A stretch of DNA of 64,000 nucleotides, taken from positions 32,925,667-32,989,666 of the forward strand of contig OY294051.1 of assembly GCA_958510825.1 (NCBI GenBank). The letters are read 5' to 3'. A program made the position numbers and the translations under genes. Positions within the stretch are counted from its first letter, which is position 1; the number at the start of each line of letters is the position of its first letter. A model generated the notes under the pieces. The model saw only the letters and a program-made list of their open reading frames with translations, was not told the DNA's origin and searched no databases. The DNA comes from Brachypterus glaber (taxonomy: Eukaryota; Arthropoda; Insecta; Coleoptera; Kateretidae). Shown piece by piece: positions 54,645 through 64,000 of this stretch.

Positions 54645-56424
54645 TTTTTACTATAAAAGACTTTCGTCGAGAAAAGTAACATATTTTTTGAAAAAAATAT
54701 TTGAACATGTTTAGTTAAAAAAAATCAAAATCTATGTTTTAGATGAGCCTGTATAATATGTAGGTATATTATGTATAAGAAGTACGAAGAAAAGTATAAA
54801 ATTACAAAATATATGTGAACACATGTTTCCTGTGAAGACTGTTTGAATACAAAATGAGCCTTTCGCAAATGATACCTTCACTAACGTAAAACGTCGTCAA
54901 TGGCGCAAAACTACCAGAGAAAATTTGCAGGTCATTTCTTAAAATGAAAAGTAGAAATAAAATGTTTAAAATAGAATGAAGTAAGTATTTACTGTTATAT
55001 GGATTTTTAGTAGGAAGTGGGAAAAATTATATTCCTTATGTTATGTAAATTATTTTTCCTACGAACAGAACACATAAATTCAGAAGTAAAAAAGCATGGT
55101 TGCCGAGATATAGTCTGACATACGGTAAGAACATAAACGTGTTTTTAGTTAGATTTTATTGCCGCATTCTTTTGATTGCTTTAGATTCGTGTGTCAATCA
55201 ATAGTTGCGTATAAAACTACATTAATCAGTAATAAAAAAAAACAAGTAAAGGAACTGCCAAACTGTTAAAATTATATGCAAAATGTATGTGCAAAATTAA
55301 TAGGGCCCACGTGAATTAATACTCGTGGAGTATTTTGAGAAATGTTTACATTTTTTTTTTTAATTTTTGGCTTGAATACAATACAAGAAATATCTTCGTC
55401 TCCCCTACATTTTTAACCTTGTATCATTTTTAAATCGAATTATTTCAAAACCGATGCGATTCTGTTTACTAAAAGCGCGTTTTTCATGTCGTTTCAGGGA
55501 AACTAAACATTATTGAAATTCCTGAAATCATTATAGACGCGTAAAAAAAAACTAAACATTCTAAATTCCAAATTTAGCGATTTAAGGCATATTTACGATG
55601 TTACTGTGGATCAAATTTGGTATTTAATATGCCTTTTAGTAGAAAAAATTATGGGACTATTTCTAAAAAAATCACAAATTACAATTCTAGCGGTTTTTTT
55701 TATTTTAATATTTGGAATTTTGCCGGTTAAACTGCGGGTAGCTTTTTTGTACATGTTTCAGACGAAGTCGAAGAATTTTATCGGCTTTTATCTTGAATTA
55801 AGTTAAAAACAATTGCTTTTAAGCAAAAATTTGCAAGAAATACAGCTTTCTGTACCTGTGGTTTAGTTAGAAAATTTTACAAAACAAGGGATTTATATTA
55901 AGATTATTTTCAAAAAACTTTATTGAAAAAATTAGCTAGATTCGGTTTAAATTTTAACAAAAGCTAGCGTCATTGGTCGGTTTTTAAAAAACTCTATTCT
56001 AATTGGTGTATATTATTATATGTAATAAGAAAATATTAAAGTTAACATCGATAAACTAAAATGTAGAAAAAATTAACTTAAAAAAATATAATAATTTTGA
56101 AAAATTGACAAATTCAATGCAGCCTAATGAAAGCATTTTCTAACCTAGTAACTTTTTTTTGTAAAACAGGTCTGCGTTTAAAAATATTTCAGGTATTTCA
56201 GGTATTTAAGACTGAAAACCGATTAACTGGTGGTTTATGTTCCAATAAAAAAATAAACGTTCACTGTACGTTGTAGAGTAACTCAAAATGGAATAGACTC
56301 GATATATAGGTATGTGACAAGCTACAATACAATGAAGAATAAGGGGATGTCCAAAACTTAAGTCTATTACCCTAAAGAAAAAAAAATAAATTATTGTTTT
56401 TTACGTTTCTCGATGTTTAATATA
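54645..56424. other. AT-rich stretch, nothing recognised
   Basis: A 66-codon frame at 55606-55806 is hydrophobic but unrecognised. No repeat structure is evident. Confidence 0.45.
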
Positions 56425-56432
56425 ATGTATAT

Positions 56433-56669
56433 CGAGGGGTTTATTTATTGAAAAAAAACGTGTACAAGGATTGCGAGAATAAAGTGATTGTGGAAGATTG
56501 TAAAATAAATAATGAAGATTTTTAAAGATTGTGGGAAGATTTCAGATGATTGTGGAAAATTGTGGAGAATTGTGGAGGATTGTAGATGATTGTGAAAGAA
56601 GGAATTGTCAAGGATTGTAGAAGATTGTTGGATAGGTGTACAAGCATTGTCCAATAAATAAACCCCTCG
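56433..56669 (+). mobile_element. Minisatellite-cored TIR element, copy 1
   Basis: Ends CGAGGGGTTTATTTATTG (56433) and CAATAAATAAACCCCTCG (ending 56669) are inverted copies. ATGTATAT stands directly on both sides (56425-56432 and 56670-56677), an 8-bp target duplication. Between the ends lies GTACAAGGATTG, then about 150 bases of tandem GATTGTGGAAGATTGTA-like units and a closing GTGTACAAGCATTG. 237 bp. The 8-bp duplication is the length produced by hAT-type transposases, but no such protein is visible. Confidence 0.88.
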
Positions 56670-56670
56670 A

Positions 56671-56803
56671 TGTATATGTTACGGGCAAAGACGATTATCC
56701 GGCCGCTGACGTTATTGGCCGGTCAATGATGATGCGATATTGGCCGGCCAATGTTGATAATGTGGACAATGTCCAATTATCGTCTTTGCCCGCAACATAT
56801 ACA
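56671..56803. repeat. Inverted repeat with GGCCGG core
   Basis: GTATATGTTACGGGCAAAGA then CGATTAT pairs with ATTATCG then TCTTTGCCCGCAACATATAC. The middle holds copies of TGGCCGG with CAATG. The minisatellite-cored element is inserted at its left tip. The 159-codon frame starting at 56636 runs across these repeats and is not a gene I recognise. Confidence 0.7.
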
Positions 56804-56809
56804 AAAAAG

Positions 56810-57355
56810 TTGTTTGGCAAAAATGAAGTCTGTCTGTCGGTCTGTCTACCAAAAAAGTATGTTTGGAAGTTTGGGTGTAAATTTTACACTGTAAAAGCCA
56901 AACGGTATGCCCTAAAAAAATGCAAAGAAGAAAAATGTATATGTATATTTAAAAAAACACGTAATTTTATATATTTTTTGAAAATCTTTTTTTTACTTAG
57001 AACCACCCTAGTGTACAATAATAAACCTTTTACGAACGATATTCGTTTCGTCACATACAGAGTGTGGCAATTTTTCGTATTACATTCAGAGACCTTCCTA
57101 TTTATGTTATGCTGAACAAATCCTTCGTAAAATTTCGTAAAATTTTATAATCATTTTTTGCCAAACGTTTTTGAAATTCAAAGTCAAAATAGCTATAATA
57201 AATGATTTTTTTTAAATTAATCCTGTTATTAATGGCGCCAAAATTTTAATGGTAAAATTAACTCGTTAACATTTAACGGAAAATTAATAATTTGCAATAA
57301 AGTGCATTAGTGGCGCCTCTAATTTTAATCAGTTAGGCTATCAGTTAGATAATTA
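56810..57355. other. Unrecognised sequence with a CTGTC module
   Basis: TCTGTCTGTCGGTCTGTCTA at 56829-56848 belongs to the dispersed GACAGAC group (inverted). Nothing else stands out. Confidence 0.4.
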
Positions 57356-57965
57356 TACAGGGTGATCAATAACTGACATGCCAAAACATAGGAGGTAACT
57401 TCCAAAAATATTTAAAAAAAGTTCCTGTAAAGGTTGGTCCGAAAATCAGCCGTAAGGGAGCTACAGCCCTTTAAAATTGTACTAAAAATAAAGTTTTTAA
57501 TTAATTACGCTGTTACCCTTTAACCTAGCGTGCCTAGACGGACAAAATATGTGAGACTTAACACATTTTTGCCCCAAACTTTTTGGCTTGGATTTTTTTT
57601 CAAAAAATTTAGATTCCTTGAGTAAAAATACATAAAAAGTGTCATATAGTGAAACACTGTACCTTTTGCAAAAATAAGCAATTAAGAGGAACATTTTGTG
57701 CCACCAAAAATGTTACTTTTTCAAAGGATATTACTTCTTTAATATTAAATTTAGGTGTTTTGGTGAAGAATACTTTTTTGCTTAGTTTTAAACGAAGAAT
57801 AACTCTGCAGCATTAAAAATTTATTGGTGCTTTTTTTGTTCCCCATTCAATATGTCCATCTTCGAAGGGCCGTAGCTCCCTTAGGACTCATTTCCGGATC
57901 AACCTTTATATGAACTTCTTTTCATGTTTTTAAATTTTTGCATGCCAGTTACTGATCACCCTGCA
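57356..57965. mobile_element. TACAGGGT TIR element, copy 3 (reverse of copy 1)
   Basis: TACAGGGTGATCAATAACTG at 57356 pairs with CAGTTACTGATCACCCTGCA ending 57965. Read in reverse, its interior follows that of 5285-5930 (GGTGCTTTTTTTGTTCCCC, TTAATATTAAATTTAGGTG, AACATTTTGTGCCACCAAAA). Same family, opposite orientation. Confidence 0.75.
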
Positions 57966-57969
57966 CAAT

Positions 57970-58565
57970 TATTGCATTGCCCCTAAAATCTGTCTGACCT
58001 GCTTAACATTATTTTTATGTTGGCAACATAATGTTGCAAAATGTTGCTATCTCTATTAGTCGTTTGTAAATAACAGAACACCGGTAAAATTTAGTTTGAT
58101 AACGATATGTTTTTGGATTGTTTTTGGTATATATAATGCGGGTGGGGGGCAAGGGTTTCAAGGCATGTAGAGACTACAATATTTTATTTGCATTTGGGCT
58201 TTTCTACAAAACAAATGATGTTTTCAGACCGAAAAATAACCTATTTCTTAGCATTTTACTTTTCTGCTCGTTACCATGACAGTAAGCGCAAAATTGAATT
58301 TTGAGCTCTGAGTGTAGGCAAACGTAAAACAGCTGTCAGTTATTTACAAGATGTGGCACGCCATTTTTTTAATATAAAATTGTTATTTACTTTGAATCAA
58401 ATTTCAATTTCGTGTACTAAATATTTGTGTGCTAAATTATTTTTTGTTACGGAAGAATAATGGAGAGTGACAGTGATGAGGATTTTACTTCTAAACCACC
58501 AGATTTGCAGAAAATTGCGTCCTTGTTAGGCTATGAACTCACTGCCAGAAAATTTATTTATTTTA
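57970..58565. other. Unrecognised sequence
   Basis: A stretch ATGGAGAGTGACAGTGATGA at 58460 starts a short acidic reading (ESDSDEDFTSKPPDLQKI) that ends by about 58580. It resembles the acidic start of many transposon proteins, but is too short to assign. Confidence 0.3.
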
Positions 58566-58582
58566 GATCGTAGAAAAAATGT

Positions 58583-58942
58583 CGAGGGGTTTATTTATTG
58601 AACAATCCTTGTACACCTTTTCAACAATCTTCTACAATCCTTGACAATCCTTCTTTTACAATCATATACAATCCTCCACAATCATCTACAATCTTTCACA
58701 ATTATCTATAATACTTGACAATCCTTCTTCCACAATCATCTAAAATCCTCCACAATCATCTACAATCCTCCACAATCATCTATAATCTTTCACAATCATC
58801 TGAAATCTGCCCATAATCTTTAATAATCTTCATTAAATCTTGTAAAATCTTCCACAACCTTTTTACAATCTTTAAAAATCTTCCACAATCCTTTGATTCT
58901 CACAATCCTTGTACACTTTATTTTCAATAAATAAACCCCTCA
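58583..58942 (-). mobile_element. Minisatellite-cored TIR element, copy 2
   Basis: The same ends as 56433-56669: CGAGGGGTTTATTTATTG at 58583, and CAATAAATAAACCCCTC with a final A for G at 58942. AAAAATGT lies on both sides (58575-58582 and 58943-58950), an 8-bp duplication. The core is about 270 bases of CACAATCATCTACAATCCTC-like tandem units, the reverse complement of copy 1's unit, so this copy is inverted and longer. It is inserted into a GATCGTAGAAAAAATGT sequence of the CTACGAC repeat group. Confidence 0.88.
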
Positions 58943-58954
58943 AAAAATGTTTTT

Positions 58955-59600
58955 TTTACGAGCGCAAAATAACTTTTTTGGAAAATTATTATTCTGTCAG
59001 CAGTACTTATTTTTACCTGCTTTGTAGACAGGAATTTTGGCCATGGTATTCCCAAATATAAATCAATTTTGACGACATATTTATTAATCACAAAAATAAA
59101 ATATTTCTTTGTTTTTTTTTGCGATTTTAAATACACACAAACCATCATAAAAAAAACCACGGATAACGTTTTAATCTGATAAAAATATTTGATAAGAAGT
59201 ACCTTTACTAAATTATATTTACTTATTTTATTAATGAAAATTTAGGCACATTTAAAAAATAAACAAAACCTTAGTTTCAGATACAAAATTTCATAGAATT
59301 AATAAGGGCCCCTAATTTAGGGGGAACTCAATTAAAATAATCTCCCTCCAACAAATGGTAATAGTAGTTAGTACCCAAAAACAGCAATACATAAAAATCA
59401 AATTTGATAAAAATGTAAGTCTAAAAATCAAGAAACATTTAAAACCAAAAAATACCACGCTTTTTAAACAAATTTTAATTTTTTTGACACCTGTCTGTCA
59501 AAAACAAACACCATACGGTGTCAAAACCGGTGGTTTCGACCAAGAAAAAAACAATTTTCAGCCAATTTTTCCGGGTTTTCCCAATGTTCGACGTGAAAAC
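58955..59600. other. AT-rich stretch, nothing recognised
   Basis: Frames at 58924-59160 (minus) and 59355-59618 (plus) are unrecognised. Confidence 0.4.
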
Positions 59601-59604
59601 TTAC

Positions 59605-59850
59605 TTTCTACGTGCTAGTTCCATGTTTATCCCAATTTTTTACACTAAAAACTAAGAAAAACGAATCACTAATACGCACGACAGCGTAGCGACAATATTG
59701 CCGCTTTCAATGAGACTGAATGCCGAAGCACGTGGACAACAGAGAAGCAATCAGCCGAACGGACTTCGGCGATTTTCGGCTGAAAAATACGCGGTCACTT
59801 TTTCGCGGTTTTATCAAGTCGCGACAGATAGTTCGAATGCGTCGTGGTGT
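59605..59850 (-). promoter_or_regulatory. GC-rich patch, possible distal promoter or first exon
   Basis: At 59670-59840 the sequence is much richer in CG dinucleotides than anything nearby. On the minus strand it runs into GAAAGTAAGTTT, whose GTAAGT (59604-59599) would be a consensus donor. It could be a non-coding first exon of the gustavus-type gene 24 kb downstream, or of another gene. The 72-codon plus-strand frame at 59698 is an alternative reading, unrecognised. Confidence 0.25.
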
Positions 59851-60097
59851 TTGGTTCACTTTCTGTTTTTATTCAATTCAAAAATGAAGGTTTTTAATTT
59901 TTTTCATGAGGATTAAAAAAAATCTGAAGCCAGAAACATTTCTATACCTAATTATAGGATCCTATAAAGTTAAATTTCTTCTTCTAAAAATCTAGAGACC
60001 GACCACAGAACTAAGGCCTTTGCATTTCGGCGCCCTGAAGCCAGCCTTGGACTTGGCGCCTCTAGCAATATAAAATTTTGAGCTCACTGAACATAAA

Positions 60098-60228
60098 TTA
60101 ACCCCTCTGAAAATTTTAATGACTAAAAAACAAAAAGGTCCTCACCTGTGAAAAAACAAATTTACCCCCCTGAACATTTTGATTACTAAAAAAAAAGTTC
60201 TCACCTCTGAAAAAACAAATTTACGACC
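60098..60228. repeat. Two-copy tandem repeat of about 65 bases
   Basis: CCCCTCTGAAAATTTTAATG to GTGAAAAAACAAATTTAC is followed at about 60164 by CCCCCTGAACATTTTGATTA to CTGAAAAAACAAATTTACG. Confidence 0.75.
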
Positions 60229-60279
60229 CGGACAGGCTAGCTCCCGGAAGAAAGGGGTTCACTTGATTCATACAAAGGC

Positions 60280-60690
60280 TGGATCTCTGTGTGTCCGACT
60301 GATATTGGACAGACGGACATATTTTTTTTTATTAAATTTTCTTTTTGCGAATAACGAAAAAAAAAATTAAAAAAAAAACAAAACTTTTCATTTTTTTTTG
60401 TAGAATTGATCCTTATAATAAAAGTAATTTTTCCTAAAAAAATTACGTTACTCGCAATTTGAACTTTTTCGATTTTTTTTTAAGTTTAACCCCCCATACC
60501 TTTTTTGTTTTTGAAGGGATTACTTTCAAAAACAATAGATATCTTCCCCTCATAGAACTTGATTTTCCCTGAAAATTTCAATACGATCGGATTATTCGTT
60601 CTTGAGTTATCGTGTCAACAAAAATCGTGACATCAGACAGACAGACGGACAGACGGACACTTGAAAAAAAAAGTTGCTTATTTTTTTTTA
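60280..60690. repeat. GACAGAC-type repeat, extended copy
   Basis: A GGACAGACGGACAT module at 60308-60321 and a second CAGACAGACAGACGGACAGA at 60630-60652. The second is preceded by TTCTTGAGTTATCGTGTCAA. This ordering (a 'TTATCGTGTC' phrase, then GACAGAC units) matches 8915-8960 and 54540-54575. Confidence 0.55.
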
Positions 60691-60789
60691 AACAAATTTA
60701 TATCCAAGATTTTTTTGTCTAGGACGATTTTTGATTTTTTTTTTTTTTTTTTGAAAATTCGGATCTAACGTATATTATTCTAGCGCAGG

Positions 60790-62820
60790 CGCGGTGAATA
60801 TAATAATTAAAGCTATAAAGAACACGTTTAACGATAAATAAGTCAACATTTAAAAAAAAATTTCAAATGGCGTAATTTTTACGCCATGCCTGTAGTAACG
60901 AACTAATAGTTTCGGATGGACTTGGTCAACTTCCATAGTGAATGGAAAATTCACATATGGAGAATATGAGCTAGAAAATAACAAATTTATCAATTTAGGG
61001 TGACATTTAGACGGAACGGCTCGTTAAATATCTAGTAGGGGGAATTTCTCCCTTAAATTACGCTTCATAAATTACCGAATGACTTTTTTGCCTCTTATTT
61101 CTGCCGGTTGCTGACTAATTAAAGTCTCGAAACGTCAAAAAATATAATTAAGCAAGTAAAAGTTGACTAATGGAAAAACATTCTATTACCTAGCTAGTAT
61201 TTTTGAGAAAACAGGGGATAGGCGCGCGTGTTTCTGTATGTATGTAAAGTTTTCCTGGAAAGTTGTATGAGTCAATTTCAAAACAGCTGACTTTGTACGT
61301 TGTATAAGCATACCTACCTTTAATTTGATTCAATGCAGAATATGCAAACAAACTTTTATAGTTTTCAAACTAATAGAATAATAGTATTACAACAACCAAA
61401 ATCTCACTATTAAAGAGACACTTTATTTAAACTTTATTAAAATACCTATATTAAACTTTATTTGAAAATGTATATGCAAAGTTCATTGTTTTCAACATTT
61501 AATAAGAAAAACATTATTTATTTGGTGTGTATGCATCAGATAAGCCTTTTTTGGCTAATTTTGGGGTGCTGATTTCAAAAATTATGTTAGTTCTTTCCCG
61601 TCACGTCCCAGTTTTTTGTAAAAAAATTATGAATTTTATAATATTTGCAATTTTGGCGAAGGCGCAAGCATGGGAACAAAAATATGAAGAACAATTTTCG
61701 ATTTGCATCTAAATTGTAAGTGAATATTCTCCAAACTTGGGCTACTTTACTAATTTTAGACCTCCTAATTCCAAAATATTAACGGTTTGGTCCCAAAAGG
61801 TACATTTCATTTGTAAATCAATATAGAAAAGAAACGAAAACCTGACTTTTGAAGCCTTTATCCCCAAACAAATTTGACAGAGAAAAAACGGTTTAAAAAT
61901 TTGGATTCAGTATAAAAAAATTAGTTAAGGTGAAATTTAAAACGTCAAACTGTTTTCCATTGTAAAAAAAGATTCTCGTAAAAGGCTTTCATTAATGAGA
62001 CAGTTTTTTATGCTTACTTATTTGCAAACTTTTAACCCTTTAAAGTTTTTGCGATAAATTTAATTTAACAGATTATCTATGTAAACATAACCTAACTTTT
62101 TTAACAGAGTATCTATGTATTTACATATGTAACCATAACCTAATTTTTTTTAATCATCGCGTCGGTTAATGTTGGTATTTTCTCTTGTTTATTTTTATTT
62201 TTTGTTTAAACAGGGAGAATATATGTTCCTGACGAAAAACATACCTTAAAAATCTTATCCTATGGAAAAAATGCGCTGAAGTGTATCGCAGAATTCTATA
62301 AAAGGAGCCGAACAAAACGTTTTTGAATTTTTTCCAACCAGAAATAAAAACAATACCTGCATGAGACATAATTGACCATAAACCTTGAGTAGTTGTTTTT
62401 GTTTACATTTTCATAATGTTTATTGATTTGACTGTTGCATTTGAACTGCATAATTGAAACGCCTAGACCGCACACTGGCGATAATAACCAAATTATCGGC
62501 CGAAAACAAAAACAGTATCGGATAACATTAGAATTCTATTTTACTTACGGGTGACTTTACACGTTATTAAAATCGACCGTTTTTTTTTTAATTTTCGAAT
62601 TAATAACATCATGAAAAGTCGAGAAAAAGTGTTAAAAAATGTCGGTCTGTCTGTTTGCATTAAGCATTCGTCAATATTATAATTTTAATCATACCTAATT
62701 TTTATCTAATTTATATCTATATTTATGTCACAGTGTAGAAATTCCTGTATTTGGAGTGTTACGCCCATGTTAATGGTATGGGAAAATAGCGTTACGGGGA
62801 GGGGGGTCTAAAATGATCAA
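60790..62820. other. AT-rich stretch, no recognised gene
   Basis: Contains a GTCGAGAAAAAGTG + GTCGGTCTGTCTGTTT module at 62618-62656 and a local duplication of TATCTATGTA...CATAACCTAA around 62075-62145. Frames of 60-67 codons here look like chance. Confidence 0.4.
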
Positions 62821-62824
62821 AATT

Positions 62825-62850
62825 TGCGTTACGTAATACTTGAACGTTTC
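62825..62850. repeat. Single end of the TTACGTAATACTTGAACG family
   Basis: TTACGTAATACTTGAACGTT lies at 62829-62848, preceded by AAAATTTGCG. It matches the right end of 51121-51356. The C-rich partner patch lies just left (GGGGAGGGGGGTC). Confidence 0.6.
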
Positions 62851-63435
62851 TTAACAGCTTAAAGATCTTGCCGTATAAAAATAGTATCCGTTTCGTTTTA
62901 TTGTAAAAATCTGGCCCTAACTAAAATCTTCTTTGTATATTTATTGCATGTCATAAAAATCAACCTAAACAAAGTTTTAAAATAGAAAACATAAAAAATC
63001 AAATAAAAGTAATTAGCTATTAATCATTTGTCATTTATATGTCATGCTAGAATAAAAATATCTAGTAAATTTTAAGTATTAGCATAACTATATTTTTTTA
63101 AAATTGACAGTTTTTAATTGATCATTTAAATCTTAATGTAAGCAATTAGTTACTATATTTAAATAATTTAAATAAATTTAGTCATCAAATTTTTATTAAG
63201 CCTACAAATATTGTAAAAGCTATAAATGGTGAAAATTTAAAAGTAATTAATTTAATGTTAATAAGATTAAACTAAACTATTCAATGTCATTAAGACGTAT
63301 AGGTCCATTTTTAGTGTTATTTCAAAAGCTACCAAAATAATTTGAATAGCACGGATTAGTAATTAGTGAATACACCGGCACACAAAAAAAATTAAGTAGA
63401 ATGTGCATTTGACCGGACCTACCTACGGGTACGTA

Positions 63436-63850
63436 TTTTGGTCCGCTGAATCCGAATTCGAGGTCAGTTTTACCCCTACACCCTCGAAATTTCGAGAAAA
63501 CTTCAAAAAACCGTAAAAATGATGAAAATTGGCAGTTTTAATGATAAAAAAATGTTTTGGAACTAAACTAAGCGTGATTTTAATGTATTTCGATCCGCTG
63601 AATATGAATCGAAACTTTATTGAGACCACGAGCCATTTTAAATGTGAAAAAATCACACAAAACTCTCGAAAATTCCAAAAAAATATAGTTTTCATGATAA
63701 AAAAACTTCTTCTGGTCCAATTCAGATAAAATTTTATATCTTTTGATGTCTTCAATTCGCATCTTAATTTTTTTAGTCGAATCACCCTCTAAAGCTGGAA
63801 AAATTCGAAAAAATTGTAAAAATGACCATTCATAACAGAAAAAAAATTGA
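63436..63850. repeat. Diverged tandem units of about 150 bases
   Basis: TTTGGTCCGCTGAATCCGAA near 63438 and TTTCGATCCGCTGAATATGA near 63588 start two units that share CTCGAAA.TT, AAAATGATGAAAA-like and ATGATAAAAAAA stretches. A third, weaker unit follows. Long frames on both strands are the consequence of the repeat. Confidence 0.5.
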
Positions 63851-64000
63851 TTGAACATGATTTAATGCCTAAAATAAATACTCTATAACGTAGATATATC
63901 AAATAACTTGAAATCTGTGAAAAACACAAGACATAATTTTGGAGGGTTTGTGTGATTTTTTTACATTTAAAACGGCTCGTGGTCTCAATAAAGTTTCGAT
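63608..64000. repeat. Inverted repeat cut by the window edge
   Basis: ATCGAAACTTTATTGAGACC then ACGAGCC at 63608 is mirrored by GGCTCGT then GGTCTCAATAAAGTTTCGAT ending exactly at 64000. TGTGAAAAAATCACACAAAA also has its mirror near 63945. The centre is near 63804; the repeat may continue beyond the edge. Confidence 0.8.

Noticed and set aside
56636..57115. 159-codon plus-strand frame
   Set aside because: It starts in the right end of a mobile element, crosses an inverted repeat and a CTGTC module, and shows no domain.
63423..63858. Overlapping frames of 66-120 codons at the right end
   Set aside because: They follow an internal tandem and inverted repeat, and both strands are open at once, which is a repeat effect.

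Overview
The window looks like nuclear DNA of an insect, probably a beetle or a relative (the order is inferred, not proven). It is strongly AT-rich, its genes are split by introns with GT/AG borders, and most of it is repeats. The only host genes I can support are on the minus strand. The first is a Cdk5 activator (p35/Cdk5alpha type), whose first coding exon (1171 to 437) runs off the left edge. The second is a complete SPRY/SOCS-box gene of the gustavus/SPSB1/4 type, assembled from four exons between 35965 and 27365. Its small last exon, the SOCS box at 27504-27365, is easy to miss because it is too short to stand out as an ORF. The p35-type protein would activate the Cdk5 kinase at membranes. 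The gustavus-type protein would recruit targets such as Vasa-like proteins to an elongin BC/cullin-5 ubiquitin ligase. The two share strand and neighbourhood, but nothing shows that they work together.

Layout from left to right. 1-1171 is the Cdk5 activator exon and intron start. 1531-9500 is packed with foldback and terminal-inverted-repeat (TIR) elements, including a pogo-like transposase remnant (about 3866-4180) and a decayed Crypton-like tyrosine recombinase fragment (about 6830-6988). 11505-13190 is a 5'-truncated jockey-like non-LTR retrotransposon with an intact reverse-transcriptase frame. 14072-19600 is a TIR element, a recent 2.8-kb tandem duplication, and a 460-470-bp satellite-like tandem repeat. 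One duplicate carries an 859-bp insertion that the other lacks, so the insertion's empty site is preserved. 19820-22760 holds nested TIR elements. 22760-27360 is mostly featureless AT-rich DNA with a minisatellite at 24375-24845.

27365-35965 is the gustavus-type gene. Its introns carry a Tc1-like transposase remnant, a minisatellite, several inverted repeats and a perfect 104-bp-arm palindrome (34212-34420). 36131-64000 has no recognised gene. It contains dispersed repeats that recur elsewhere in the window, a tRNA-derived SINE inserted inside a pogo-type TIR element (45007-45597), a large minisatellite (41335-41905), a pair of elements made of terminal repeats around minisatellite cores with 8-bp target duplications (56433-56669 and 58583-58942), and a palindrome cut by the right edge.

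The most distinctive things are repeat-biology observations: the empty-site pair, the minisatellite-cored elements with 8-bp duplications, the perfect palindrome, the SINE-in-TIR nesting, and a class of short CpG-rich hairpins in AT-rich DNA. I found no CRISPR array, riboswitch, operon or bacterial-type feature, and no new protein-coding system.
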